A stretch of 64,000 nucleotides of DNA. Source: Tabrizicola flagellatus. Lineage in GTDB: Bacteria; Pseudomonadota; Alphaproteobacteria; Rhodobacterales; Rhodobacteraceae. Under the pieces are notes generated by a model that saw only the letters and a list, made by a program, of their open reading frames with translations, ran no database searches and had not been told where the DNA came from. This document shows positions 18,031-27,176 of this stretch, in pieces (within the stretch, counting starts at the first letter, position 1; each line of letters begins with the position of its first letter). Position numbers and translations under genes: made by a program. The stretch covers positions 372,001 to 436,000 of the forward strand of contig NZ_VMDU01000001.1 of assembly GCF_008271465.1 (NCBI RefSeq). Reading direction: 5' to 3'.

Positions 18031-18396
18031 ATGACCCGCCTTGCGCTTTCGGCCATGCTGGCCCTGATCCCGTCCGTTTCCCTTGCCGGGTTCGAATGCA
18101 ATATCGACCGCCAATGCGGCGGCGGCACCTGCGAGCCGTTCGCCGGCGATCCGTTCCTGATCCAGGAGGCCGGCGATGTCTGGCGGATTTCCTGGCAGGG
18201 CCAGGCCTGGGAAGGCTACCAGACCTCCACGATCGACGCGGGCGGCGAGGTCTCGATCGTGATCCCGCCGCAGAACGGCGTGTCGGGCCTGGTGTCGATC
18301 TTTTCCAACGGCGAGATCCTGTTCACCGCCCATGCCATGGGCGACAGCGCGGTGGCCATCACCGGCTCGGGCACCTGCATGGCGGATGGCGGCTGA
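18031..18396 (+). CDS. Small secreted protein encoded inside the liv operon
   Basis: 121 residues. A signal peptide (MTRLALSAMLALIPSVSLA) precedes a mature protein that begins GFECNIDRQCGGGTCEPF and ends SGTCMADGG. Four Cys (C23, C29, C34 and one near the C-terminus) suggest disulfides in the periplasm. It sits between livF (3 bases) and livH (38 bases), so it is co-transcribed with the transporter. It may assist the binding protein or the permease, but I recognise no family and this role is inferred from position. Confidence 0.8.
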   Translation: MTRLALSAMLALIPSVSLAGFECNIDRQCGGGTCEPFAGDPFLIQEAGDVWRISWQGQAWEGYQTSTIDAGGEVSIVIPPQNGVSGLVSIFSNGEILFTAHAMGDSAVAITGSGTCMADGG

Positions 18397-18434
18397 ACGA
18401 TGACCAAGAATTCCACTGATTGCCGCGTGACCCG

Positions 18435-19439
18435 ATGGACCTTCTGAACGCCCTTACGGCCTTTCTCAACTTCATCGTGGTGCCGGGCCTCGCCTACGGC
18501 AGCCAGTTGGCCCTGGGGGCGCTTGGCATCACCCTGATCTTCAGCGTGCTGCGCTTCTCGAACTTCGCCCATGGCGACACGATGGCCTTCGGGACCGCCT
18601 TCGTGATCCTCTTCACCTGGTGGTTCCAGTCGATGGGCATCACCGCAGGGCCTCTGCCGACCGCGCTCCTGGCCCTGCCGCTGGGGATCCTGATCACGAT
18701 CGCGATGGTCCTGGCGACCGACCGGGTGGTCTATCGCTTTTACCGCAAGCAGCGGGCGAAGCCGATCATCGTCGTCATCGTCTCGACCGGGGTGATGTTC
18801 GTCATGCACGGTCTTGTCCGCATGATCATCGGAACCTCGGAGCAGAATTTCAGCGACGGGGCGCGCATGCTCCTGAACCCGCAGGATTTCCGGGCCGCAA
18901 CCGGACTGGCCGAACCCCTGGCGATCAAGACGACGCAGGCGATCTCGGTCGCGGCGGCGGCAATCTGCTGCGTCGCGCTCTTCTGGTTCCTGCAACGCAC
19001 CCGCACCGGCAAGTCGATGCGCGCCTATGCCGACAACGAGGACCTGGCGCTGTTGTCCGGCATCAACCCCGAGCGCGTGGTGACCATCACCTGGATCGTC
19101 GCGGGGGCGCTCGCCTGCATCGCGGGCACGCTCTATGGCCTCGACAAGTCATACCGCGGCGTCGTCTATTTCAGCCTGCTGATGCCGATGTTCGCCGCGG
19201 CGATCGTCGGCGGGCTCGGCAGCCCGCTCGGCGCCGTTGTCGGCAGCTTCATCGTCGCCTTCTCGGAACTGATCGTCACCAATGCCTGGCGCAAGATCTT
19301 CAGCTATCTGGTACCACCGGACTGGCTGGGAGACGGGCTCTATCAGGCGCTGTCAACCGACTACAAGGTCGCGGTCTCGTTCGGCATCCTGATCATCGTG
19401 CTCCTGTTCCGCCCGCAGGGCATCTTCGGAGGCAAGTGA
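18435..19439 (+). CDS. livH: Branched-chain amino acid ABC transporter permease LivH
   Basis: 334 residues from ATG 18435; an upstream TTG would add five residues. It is a polytopic inner-membrane protein with about eight to nine hydrophobic segments. Family signatures are YGSQLALGALGITLIFSVLRFSNFAHGD near the N-terminus, RTGKSMRAYADNEDLALLSGIN (the cytoplasmic coupling loop contacting the ATPases) and GGLGSPLGAVVGSFIVAFSEL. It forms half of the translocation pore with LivM, whose gene starts two bases after the stop. Confidence 0.95.
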   Translation: MDLLNALTAFLNFIVVPGLAYGSQLALGALGITLIFSVLRFSNFAHGDTMAFGTAFVILFTWWFQSMGITAGPLPTALLALPLGILITIAMVLATDRVVYRFYRKQRAKPIIVVIVSTGVMFVMHGLVRMIIGTSEQNFSDGARMLLNPQDFRAATGLAEPLAIKTTQAISVAAAAICCVALFWFLQRTRTGKSMRAYADNEDLALLSGINPERVVTITWIVAGALACIAGTLYGLDKSYRGVVYFSLLMPMFAAAIVGGLGSPLGAVVGSFIVAFSELIVTNAWRKIFSYLVPPDWLGDGLYQALSTDYKVAVSFGILIIVLLFRPQGIFGGK

Positions 19440-19440
19440 C

Positions 19441-20745
19441 ATGGCGCGCTATCGCAACGTCCTGATGTTCGCCGGCGTGGCCATGCTGTTCATCCTCACG
19501 GGCATGCTGCAAAGCTGGAACCTGTCACTGAACATCCTGAACCTCGCGCTGTTGTCCTGCATCATGGCAATCGGCGTGAACATCCAGTGGGGCTATGCCG
19601 GCCTGTTCTCGACCGGCATCGTCGGGTCGGTCGCGCTGGGGGGGCTGGCGGTGGTTCTGGTCTCGTCCAAGCCCGTGCCGGAGGGCTGGGCGGCCGGCGG
19701 GCCGCAGATCGTCGAGGCGCTGGCCTTTGCAGCACTGGCCATCGGCCTGGCTACCTGGATGTACCGGAAGCTGCCCCCCGGCACCGGCCGCACGCTGGGC
19801 CTGGCGCTGTATCTGGTGGTCGCCTTCTTCATCTACCGGATGATCCTGGACCCGGCCGTGACCGCGGTCGAGGCGAACAACCCCGCGCAGGCCGGTAACA
19901 TCGGCGGGCTCGGGCTGAACTCGCTCATCGCCTGGCCGGTGGGCGCGCTGATGGCCGCCGCTGCCGCCTGGGTGATCGGCAAGATCGCTCTTGGCCTGCG
20001 CGAGGATTACCTGGCCATCGCGACACTGGGCATCGCCGAGATCATCGTCACCGTGCTGCGCAACGAGGACTGGCTGGCCCGGGGGGTGAAGAACCTGATC
20101 GACCTGCCCCGCCCCTGGCCGGTGCCGAAAGAGGTGGACCTGCAGCTCAATCCAGTGTTCCTCGAGCCGGTGGCAGCGATGAACCTCGATCCGGTCACTG
20201 CATCCACCATCTTCGTCAAGCTGCTTTACGCCACCATGTTCGGCATCGTCCTGGCGCTGCTGGTCTGGGGGTGCGAGCGCGCCCTGAACAGCCCCTGGGG
20301 CCGCATGGTGCGCGCGATCCGCGACAACGAGGTTTCCGCGGCGGCCATGGGCAAGGACGTGAAGTTCCGCCATCTGCAGATCTTCATCATCGGTTCGGCC
20401 GTGGTCGGGTTGGCGGGGGCCATGATGACTTCGATGGAGGGCCAGCTGACCCCGCCCTCCTACCTGCCCCTGCGCTTTACCTTCCTGATCTGGGTGATGG
20501 TCATCGTCGGCGGGTCCGGCAACAACTGGGGCGCGATCCTCGGCGGTCTGCTTATCGGCTGGCTTTATCTGGCAGTCGAATTCCTTGGGCCGCAGGTGAT
20601 GGCGGTCCTGACCTCGGGACTGCCGGCCGGGCCGCTGAAGACCCACCTTCAGGACACTGCGTCGCATATGCGGCTTCTTACGCTGGGCGTCGTGCTGCTG
20701 GTGGTCCTGCGCTTTGCGCCGAAGGGCCTGATCCCCGAGAAGTGA
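19441..20745 (+). CDS. livM: Branched-chain amino acid ABC transporter permease LivM
   Basis: 434 residues, longer than the roughly 330 of minimal homologues because of an insertion around residues 80-160 and a loop near 225-265 (NLIDLPRPWPVPKEVDLQLNP). About ten membrane segments are visible. Conserved parts are NIQWGYAGLFSTGIVGSVALGG, LREDYLAIATLGIAEII and the coupling loop SPWGRMVRAIRDNEVSAAAMGKDVKFRHLQIFIIGSA. It is the second pore subunit and the last gene of the transporter operon, with a hairpin beginning seven bases after its stop. Confidence 0.95.
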   Translation: MARYRNVLMFAGVAMLFILTGMLQSWNLSLNILNLALLSCIMAIGVNIQWGYAGLFSTGIVGSVALGGLAVVLVSSKPVPEGWAAGGPQIVEALAFAALAIGLATWMYRKLPPGTGRTLGLALYLVVAFFIYRMILDPAVTAVEANNPAQAGNIGGLGLNSLIAWPVGALMAAAAAWVIGKIALGLREDYLAIATLGIAEIIVTVLRNEDWLARGVKNLIDLPRPWPVPKEVDLQLNPVFLEPVAAMNLDPVTASTIFVKLLYATMFGIVLALLVWGCERALNSPWGRMVRAIRDNEVSAAAMGKDVKFRHLQIFIIGSAVVGLAGAMMTSMEGQLTPPSYLPLRFTFLIWVMVIVGGSGNNWGAILGGLLIGWLYLAVEFLGPQVMAVLTSGLPAGPLKTHLQDTASHMRLLTLGVVLLVVLRFAPKGLIPEK

Positions 20746-20751
20746 CACAAG

Positions 20752-20777
20752 CGCAGCCGGGCCACGATCCGGCTGCG
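20752..20777 (+). terminator. Hairpin at the end of the liv operon
   Basis: CGCAGCCGG and CCGGCTGCG form a perfect 9-bp stem with an 8-base loop, followed by ACATTTCC. The T run is weak, so read-through into the dehydrogenase gene is possible. Confidence 0.55.
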
Positions 20778-20857
20778 ACATTTCCTGTCGCAAATCCTCA
20801 TGCCTTCCGGGCCTCGCCCCGCCATGGTGCGCAAAACCGGATGCGGGGAGGCAAGCT

Positions 20858-23278
20858 ATGAAAACCCATGCGCGCGTGGTGGTGATCGGCGGCGGCGTTG
20901 TCGGCTGCTCGGTGCTGTATCACCTGACCAAGCTGGGCTGGTCCGACGTCATGCTGATCGAGCGGTCCGAATTGACCAGCGGATCGACCTGGCACGCGGC
21001 GGGCGGGTTCCACACGATAAACGGCGACACCAACATGGCCGCCCTGCAGGGCTATACCATCCGGCTCTACAAGGAGCTGGAGGCCATCACCGGCATGTCC
21101 TGCGGCCTGCATCATGTCGGTGGCGTGACGCTCGCCGACAACGAGGCGCGGTTCGAGATGCTGAAGGCCGAACGCGCCAAGCATCGCTACATGGGCCTTG
21201 ATACCGAAATCCTCGGACCCGAGGAGATCCGCAAGCTGACTGATGGGCTCGTGAATGTCGATGGCATCCTCGGCGGACTGTACGACCCGCTCGACGGCCA
21301 CCTCGACCCGTCGGGGACGACTCATGCCTATGCCAAGGCCGCGCGGATGGGCGGGGCCGAGATCGTGCTGCACAACCGGGTGCTGGAGACCAACCCGACC
21401 AGGGAGGGCTGGGAGGTCGTCACCGAGAAGGGCACCGTCACCTGCGAGCATCTGGTGAATGCCGGCGGCCTCTGGGCACGGGAAATCGGGGCAATGGCGG
21501 GGGTTTACTTGCCTTTGTTGCCGATGGCGCACCAATACCTGGTGACGGACGACATCCCCGAGATCATGGAGATCCTGAAGTCGGGCCGCGAGTTCCCGCA
21601 TGTGATGGATCCGGGCGGGGAAAGCTATCTGCGGCAGGAAGGCCGCGGCCTCTGCATCGGCTTCTACGAGAAACCCTGCGAGCCCTGGTCGGTGGACGGC
21701 ACGCCCTGGGACTTCGGGCATGAGCTTCTGAACGAGCAGTTCGACAAGATCGAGGACTCGGTCAACTTCGCCTACCGCCGCTTCCCGGTGCTGGAACGGT
21801 CCGGCGTGAAGCGGGTGATCCACGGGCCCTTCACCTTTGCCCCGGACGGCAACCCGCTGATCGGGCCGGTTCCGGGACTGCGCAACTACTGGTCGGCCTG
21901 CGCGGTGATGGCGGGCTTCAGCCAGGGCGGCGGCATGGGCCTCGCGCTGGCGCAATGGATGATCCACGGCGAGGTCGAACGCGACCCGCGCGGTTTCGAC
22001 GTGGCGCGCTTCGGGAACTGGACCTCGCCCGGCTACACGGTGCCGAAGGTCATCGAGAACTACCAGATGCGCTTCAGCGTCTCTTACCCGAACGAGGAAC
22101 GCCCCGCCGCCCGCCCGTTCCGCACCACGCCGATGTATCAGGTCTTCGATGGCATGAACGCGGTCTGGGGCCAGCAATACGGGCTGGAGGTGGTCAACTA
22201 CCACGCGCTCCCGGGCGAGCCGCGCTATGAGACGCCGACCTTCAAACGCTCGAACGCCTGGGAGGCGACGCGGCAGGAGGTGATGGCGGTGCGCGAGGGC
22301 GTCGGCATCAACGAGGTGCAGAACTTCGGAAAGTATCGGGTCACGGGCGCGGGCGCGCGGGCCTGGCTCGACCGGATCATGGCGGGCCGCATCCCGCAGC
22401 CGGGGCGGCTGTCGCTGACGCCGATGCTGGCGGAAAGCGGCAAGATCATCGGCGATTTCACCGTGTCCTGCCTCAGCGAGGCCGAATTCCAGCTGACCGC
22501 CAGCTACGGCGCGCAGGGCTGGCATATGCGCTGGTTCGATCAACATGCAGAACCTGGCGTAACGGTCGAGAATATCTCGGATTCCCGGTCCGGATTCCAG
22601 ATCGCGGGGCCCAAGTCTCGCGAGCTTCTGTCCCGCGTCACCCGGTCGGATGTCAGCGCCGAAGCCTTCCGGTTCATGGACGTGAAGCGCATGACCGTGG
22701 GCATGGCCAACTGCATCGTGCAGCGCGTGAGCTATACCGCCGATCTGGGCTATGAAATCTTCACCGACCACATGTCGGTCCGCCACCTGTGGGACGTGCT
22801 GACGGCGGCCGGCAAGGACCTGGGTCTGCGCCCCTTCGGGATGCGGGCGATGATGTCCCTGCGGCTGGACAAGTGGTTCGGCTCCTGGGGGCGCGAGTTC
22901 AGCCCCGACTACACGCCCGCCGAGACCGGCCTTGACCGCTTCATCGCCTGGAACAAGCCCGTGGACTGGATCGGCAAGGCCGCCGCGCTGAAGGAAAAGG
23001 CGGAAGGCCCGAAGCGCAGGCTGGTGCCGATCGTGGTCGATGCCACTGACGCCGATGTCGTCGCCTGGGAGCCGATTTGGCTGGATGGGGCGGTGGTGGG
23101 CTGGTGCACCTCGGGGGGCTTCAGTCACTGGACCGGCAAGTCGGTGGCGCAGGGCTTCATCCCGGCCGACCGGGTGCAGGACGGGCTGGCGCTGGAGATC
23201 GAGATCCTCGGCGAACGCCGCCCCGCGCGGGTGCATCTCGCGCCGCTGTGGGACGACGGCGGCCGGATGCGCGGCTGA
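20858..23278 (+). CDS. FAD-dependent dimethylglycine/sarcosine dehydrogenase with GcvT domain
   Basis: 806 residues with the full two-part layout: an N-terminal DAO-type FAD domain (VVVIGGGVVGCSVLYHL, residues 7-23) and a C-terminal folate-binding aminomethyltransferase (GcvT) domain from about residue 425. SGSTWHAAGGFH contains His46, matching the His that binds FAD covalently in dimethylglycine dehydrogenase. The enzyme demethylates an N-methylglycine and passes the one-carbon unit to tetrahydrofolate. It follows the liv transporter after 112 bases with a good GGGGAGG site, suggesting the transporter may import a methylated amine or amino acid. Dimethylglycine versus sarcosine cannot be distinguished here. 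Confidence 0.9.
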   Translation: MKTHARVVVIGGGVVGCSVLYHLTKLGWSDVMLIERSELTSGSTWHAAGGFHTINGDTNMAALQGYTIRLYKELEAITGMSCGLHHVGGVTLADNEARFEMLKAERAKHRYMGLDTEILGPEEIRKLTDGLVNVDGILGGLYDPLDGHLDPSGTTHAYAKAARMGGAEIVLHNRVLETNPTREGWEVVTEKGTVTCEHLVNAGGLWAREIGAMAGVYLPLLPMAHQYLVTDDIPEIMEILKSGREFPHVMDPGGESYLRQEGRGLCIGFYEKPCEPWSVDGTPWDFGHELLNEQFDKIEDSVNFAYRRFPVLERSGVKRVIHGPFTFAPDGNPLIGPVPGLRNYWSACAVMAGFSQGGGMGLALAQWMIHGEVERDPRGFDVARFGNWTSPGYTVPKVIENYQMRFSVSYPNEERPAARPFRTTPMYQVFDGMNAVWGQQYGLEVVNYHALPGEPRYETPTFKRSNAWEATRQEVMAVREGVGINEVQNFGKYRVTGAGARAWLDRIMAGRIPQPGRLSLTPMLAESGKIIGDFTVSCLSEAEFQLTASYGAQGWHMRWFDQHAEPGVTVENISDSRSGFQIAGPKSRELLSRVTRSDVSAEAFRFMDVKRMTVGMANCIVQRVSYTADLGYEIFTDHMSVRHLWDVLTAAGKDLGLRPFGMRAMMSLRLDKWFGSWGREFSPDYTPAETGLDRFIAWNKPVDWIGKAAALKEKAEGPKRRLVPIVVDATDADVVAWEPIWLDGAVVGWCTSGGFSHWTGKSVAQGFIPADRVQDGLALEIEILGERRPARVHLAPLWDDGGRMRG

Positions 23279-23320
23279 GGTCGCATTGACATGCCGGGCG
23301 CCCGTGCCAAGCATGCAGGC

Positions 23321-23932
23321 ATGGACCCCACCGTCGCCATTCTGATCCTAGCCGCCGGGGCCTCGACCCGGATGCGTGGTCGGGACAAGCTGATGCAGCC
23401 GATCGGCGACCGGCCTATCCTGCGGCGGATCGCCGAGACCGCACTGAAGACCGGGATGCCGGTCTGGGTCACCCTGCCCTCCGACGCCGGGACGCGGCAG
23501 GCGGCGCTGGACGGACTGGCGGTTCGCATCGTGCCGGTGCCGGATGCACAGCTTGGCATGTCCCGATCGCTGGTGCGGGGCCTGGGGGCGATCATGGCCG
23601 AAGAGCCTGCGATCACGGCCGGACTGATGATCCTGCCGGCCGACATGCCGGATTTCACAACCGAGGCGCTGGATGGGCTGATCCATGCGTTTCGGTCCGC
23701 ACCGCAGCAGATCTGGCGCGGAAGCACGCCCGAGGGTCAGCCGGGGCATCCGACGATCTTTCCCCGCGATCTCTGGCCCGAGCTTGCGAAGGTGACGGGC
23801 GACGAAGGGGGACGGTCGGTCCTTCTCGCCCACCGGGACCGGCTCAGCCTGCTGCCCCTGCCTGGCGTCATGGCCCTTCGCGATCTGGATACGCCAGAGG
23901 ACTGGGCAGCCTATCTCGGCCGCCCGGTCTGA
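23321..23932 (+). CDS. MobA/MocA-like nucleotidyltransferase
   Basis: 203 residues from ATG 23321; a start ten codons earlier is possible but adds a non-conserved tail. The N-terminal nucleotide-binding loop LILAAGASTRMRGRDKLMQP is the GT-A fold signature of the MobA-like NTP transferases. The metal-binding stretch is LMILPADMPDFTTEAL, and GQPGHPTIFPRDLW is typical of MocA/CoxC-type proteins. It could cytidylylate or guanylylate molybdopterin, or modify another sugar phosphate. No molybdoenzyme genes are nearby, so the substrate is open. It is convergent with the RTX gene, meeting it end to end. Confidence 0.82.
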   Translation: MDPTVAILILAAGASTRMRGRDKLMQPIGDRPILRRIAETALKTGMPVWVTLPSDAGTRQAALDGLAVRIVPVPDAQLGMSRSLVRGLGAIMAEEPAITAGLMILPADMPDFTTEALDGLIHAFRSAPQQIWRGSTPEGQPGHPTIFPRDLWPELAKVTGDEGGRSVLLAHRDRLSLLPLPGVMALRDLDTPEDWAAYLGRPV

Positions 23933-26359
23933 TCAGCGCGACAGGAGGACCTTCGCCTCGTGCGCCTTCAGCGACAGGCGCGCGGCCGGGAATACATCCT
24001 CGCCCGCGGCGAGTTCCGGGAACAGATCCAGGACTTCCTCCCGCGCCGCCGCGTCGAGGGCGGACAGGGTGCGCTCGGCCGGCTGGAAGCTTTCCGTCCA
24101 GATACCGTCGGACAGCACAATCTCGTGCCGGTCGAACAGGATGTGCACGTAAGTTACCCCTTCGGCCGGCAGCGCGCGGCTGACCTCGGCCAACCCGACC
24201 AGATGCTTGGCCGGCACCAGCACCTCGGCCTCGCCGAAATACATCTCGGCCCGCGCCCCTTCGATCAGCAGGCGGTGCTGCGGCGAGAGCAGCATCGACC
24301 GGTCAGGCTCGGCAGCACCAAGCGCCCCGGCCGCGATGCGCACGGGCTGCAAGTGGGGAAGCGCCTGCAACTCCGCACGGGACAGGCTGCGCCGGCCGAT
24401 CCATCGCAGCGGCTGCAAGCCGTTGTCCCGGGTGACGACCAGATCGCCGACGCGCAGATCCTCTACCGCCACCGGCCCCCGCTCGGTCATGATCCGGGTT
24501 CCGGCGGTAAAGCAGACGATCACCACGTTCTCGATATCGGTGAAGGTCAGCGTGCCGACGACGGTCACGCCGTCGGGCCCGAAGAAGGTGATCGTCCCGT
24601 TCTCCTGGTTGAACGGATCGTAGGTCAGTTCGATCCGGGCCCAGCCGAAGCCGGTGATGTCGACGGTAAGCGTGTCATTGTCGGTACCGCCACTGCCGCC
24701 GAAGACGGCTTCGTTCAGCGCGACATCGTTGCGAGCGGGGTTGCCGGTGTAGGCGGTGTTGAAGCCGACGAAGAACTGGTCCTCGTCATCCTCGCCATAC
24801 ATGACGTCGCGGCCAATGCCGCCATACAGCACGTCGCGACCGGTTCCGCCGCTCAGGGTGTCGTTGCCGTCCCCGCCGTAGAGCAGGTCATTGCCGCCGT
24901 CGCCCGTCAGTTGGTCGTTGCCGGCATCGCCGTAAAGCGTATCGGCGTCATTGCCACCGAAGAGCGTGTCATTGCCGGTGCCGCCGTACAGGAGATCGGT
25001 GCCGTCATTCCCGGCCTGCACGTCATCGCCATCCTCGCCGTGAAGCGTATCGGCGTCATTGCCGCCATAAAGCGTGTCTGCGCCGCTGCCACCATACAGG
25101 AGGTCGCGGCCCGCATCACCCGACAGGAAGTCGTTGTTCTCGTCGCCGTAGATGGTGTCGTTGTCGGCCCCGCCATACAGACTGTCGGGTCCATCCTGGC
25201 CCGAGATGAAGTCGTTGCCGGCGCCACCATAGATGATGTTGGTGTAGGCGTCGTTCGGATCGAAGCTGAAGCTGTCGAAGCCCACGAGGGTGTCGTCGAA
25301 ACCCGAGCCGATGATCCCGTCGACGCCAAAACCGGTGTCGCCGGCAGCGGTCCCGTTGGCGCCGATCAGGGCACCGCCGATCAGGCTGACGTTAACTCCG
25401 ACCCCGGAGTCGGAGTAGTCAACGTAATCGAGACCCTGACCGCCATAGAACAGGTCGGCGATCGCACCGCCTTGCAGCGTGTCGTTGCCCGTCCCGCCGT
25501 ACAGCGTGTCGACCCCGTCGCCGCCGAACAGCCGATCGTTCCCGTCACCGCCTTCCAGCTGGTCCGCACCGGCATCGCCGTAAAGCGTATCAGCGCCCGC
25601 ATCACCGAAGAGCGAGTCGGAGTCGTTGCCGCCGAAAATCAGGTCGGCGTCATTGCCGCCATACAGCGTATCGACACCGATGCCCCCGAAGAGGCTGTCC
25701 AGACCGTCGTTGCCGAACAGCCGGTCAGCACCGTCGTCACCATAGATCGTGTCACTTCCGGCATCGCCGTAAAGCGTATCGCCATCGTTACCACCGGAAA
25801 TCAGGTCGGCGTCATTGCCGCCATACAGCGTATCGACGCCGACGCCGCCATAGAGGGTGTCGAGGCCGTCGTTGCCGAACAGCCTGTCGGCGCCGTCGTC
25901 ACCATAGACCGTGTCGTTTCCGGCATCGCCGTAGAGGGTGTCGCCGTCGTTGCCGCCATACAGGAGATCGGCGTCGTTGCCCCCGTACAGCGTATCGACT
26001 CCGACGCCTCCGTAGAGGGTGTCCAGACCGTCGTTGCCAAACAAACGGTCGGCGCCATCGTCTCCGAAAACCCTGTCGTTGCCCGCATCGCCGTACAGTG
26101 TGTCGTCCCCGGTGCCTCCGTACAGGAGATCGGCATCGTTGCCACCATACAAGGTATCGGACAAGGCATCGCCCGACAGGACATCCAGACCGTCATTGCC
26201 GTACAGCAGATCCGTTCCGTTGCCGCCGTAAAGCGTGTCGTTCGCTGTCAGGCCACGAAGCGTGTCGCTGCCATCATTCCCATAGAACAGATCGTTGAAA
26301 TTGCCATCGTTGTCGCCGACGATGCTTTCACCGCCACCGCCCCCATAGATGGTCGACAT
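23933..26359 (-). CDS. RTX calcium-binding repeat protein with C-terminal Hint domain
   Basis: 808 residues. From residue 1 to about 540 it is almost wholly RTX nonapeptides of the type GGxGxDxLx, here mostly [13 protein letters not shown]-like, which fold into a Ca2+-loaded parallel beta roll outside the cell. A less regular segment (about 300-370) interrupts them. A Hint_2 domain starts at Cys616 ([20 protein letters not shown]) and includes the LLSPQHRLL block and [18 protein letters not shown]. Hint domains can self-cleave before this Cys. There is no signal peptide, as expected for type I secretion, but no type I secretion genes are adjacent. The ATG follows AGGGGGA. Confidence 0.93.
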   Translation of the reverse strand: MSTIYGGGGGESIVGDNDGNFNDLFYGNDGSDTLRGLTANDTLYGGNGTDLLYGNDGLDVLSGDALSDTLYGGNDADLLYGGTGDDTLYGDAGNDRVFGDDGADRLFGNDGLDTLYGGVGVDTLYGGNDADLLYGGNDGDTLYGDAGNDTVYGDDGADRLFGNDGLDTLYGGVGVDTLYGGNDADLISGGNDGDTLYGDAGSDTIYGDDGADRLFGNDGLDSLFGGIGVDTLYGGNDADLIFGGNDSDSLFGDAGADTLYGDAGADQLEGGDGNDRLFGGDGVDTLYGGTGNDTLQGGAIADLFYGGQGLDYVDYSDSGVGVNVSLIGGALIGANGTAAGDTGFGVDGIIGSGFDDTLVGFDSFSFDPNDAYTNIIYGGAGNDFISGQDGPDSLYGGADNDTIYGDENNDFLSGDAGRDLLYGGSGADTLYGGNDADTLHGEDGDDVQAGNDGTDLLYGGTGNDTLFGGNDADTLYGDAGNDQLTGDGGNDLLYGGDGNDTLSGGTGRDVLYGGIGRDVMYGEDDEDQFFVGFNTAYTGNPARNDVALNEAVFGGSGGTDNDTLTVDITGFGWARIELTYDPFNQENGTITFFGPDGVTVVGTLTFTDIENVVIVCFTAGTRIMTERGPVAVEDLRVGDLVVTRDNGLQPLRWIGRRSLSRAELQALPHLQPVRIAAGALGAAEPDRSMLLSPQHRLLIEGARAEMYFGEAEVLVPAKHLVGLAEVSRALPAEGVTYVHILFDRHEIVLSDGIWTESFQPAERTLSALDAAAREEVLDLFPELAAGEDVFPAARLSLKAHEAKVLLSR
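25641..26126 (-). repeat. 162-bp tandem repeat (54 residues = six RTX nonapeptides), three copies
   Basis: Units start at 25641, 25803 and 25965, exactly 162 bases apart, and a partial fourth begins at 26127. Each encodes six nonapeptides ([54 protein letters not shown], with substitutions). The copies differ mainly at synonymous positions, indicating older duplication followed by drift. Confidence 0.85.
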
Positions 26360-26403
26360 ACGCTGCGTCCCCCTGCCTCAGCACAGCACCCTAGCCATCT
26401 TTT

Positions 26404-26421
26404 TTGACCGCTTTCTGTCAA
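26404..26421 (-). promoter_or_regulatory. Possible promoter -35 / inverted repeat upstream of the RTX gene
   Basis: On the minus strand a perfect TTGACA (26416-26421) lies about 60 bases before the RTX start codon, within an inverted repeat TTGAC-N8-GTCAA and an AT-rich stretch. No good -10 hexamer is seen at 17 bases, so the promoter call is tentative. Confidence 0.35.
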
Positions 26422-26525
26422 AACCATGCCGGCACTTTGCTAGGACCGGGCAAGTTTCGAGAAATCGTGGCTATCGTTGCTTGATTTACCAACAACGACT
26501 ATCGGCTCCTTTATCGCATCTTCGA

Positions 26526-27176
26526 TTATGTAGCCAGCCCAACAAGGTCGGACTCAGTCACGATGCGGCGTGATTGGCCATATGCCGCTCGCCCTGCAGC
26601 GGTTTTGAGCTCGGGAAACAATTCCAGGATCTCCAGCCGCTGCGCATTGCCGATGCCTTTCAGCGACGTGTCATCGGGATGGAAGGTTTCAGTCCAGACG
26701 CCGTTGCTCAGCACCACCTCGTGCCGGTCGCACATGAAGTGGATGTAGGTCGTGCCGCTGGACTGCACGGTATGCACCCCTTGCGCGGCCAGATGCTTGG
26801 CCGCCACGAGAACCTCGCGCTCGCTGTAGCGGACGGAAACCCGGCTGTTGGTGACAAGGACACGGTGGTTCGGCGACACCATCATGTCCCGTTCCGGCAG
26901 GCCCTTGCCCAGCGAGCCCTGCTGGATGAACACCGGCAGCAGATGCGGATCGGCCTGGAAATCGTGCAGGAACATCTGGGTCTTGCCGACCCAGCGGACG
27001 GTCTGGATGCCGTTGTCGCGGGTGACGACACGATCTCCGACCGAGATCAGTTCCACCGGGACCTCGCCGCGCTGCGTGGTGATCAGCGTGCCCGGGGTGA
27101 AGCACGGCGTGGCACGTGGCGCTCGCTCCCCGCTCAGGACATCGATCTCTGGCTGGAAAGCGTCATCCGATTTCAT
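26526..27176 (-). CDS. Stand-alone Hint_2 domain protein
   Basis: 216 residues. After a short 24-residue leader (MKSDDAFQPEIDVLSGERAPRATP reduced here to its ends MKSD...RATP) comes CFTPGTLITTQRGEVPVELISVGDRVVTRDNG, the Hint start with catalytic-type Cys25, then the MVSPNHRVLV block and CDRHEVVLSNGVWTETFHPDD. It is clearly a paralogue of the Hint domain of the neighbouring RTX protein, and both end in an EILELFPEL-type segment. It has no repeats, signal peptide or membrane segment. It could be a split-off Hint module acting in trans or an independent protease-like protein; the function is unknown. Confidence 0.82.
   Translation of the reverse strand: MKSDDAFQPEIDVLSGERAPRATPCFTPGTLITTQRGEVPVELISVGDRVVTRDNGIQTVRWVGKTQMFLHDFQADPHLLPVFIQQGSLGKGLPERDMMVSPNHRVLVTNSRVSVRYSEREVLVAAKHLAAQGVHTVQSSGTTYIHFMCDRHEVVLSNGVWTETFHPDDTSLKGIGNAQRLEILELFPELKTAAGRAAYGQSRRIVTESDLVGLAT

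Noticed and set aside
20798-23314. Very long open frame antisense to the dehydrogenase gene
   Set aside because: It mirrors codon use of the real gene in GC-rich DNA, is rich in His, Arg, Gly and Pro, and has no family motif; the plus strand encodes a full dehydrogenase.
23933-26359. Regularly spaced repeats that could look like a CRISPR array
   Set aside because: The repeats are in frame, encode GGxGxDxLx nonapeptides with a 27-base period and a 162-base superperiod, and have no unique spacers or cas genes.
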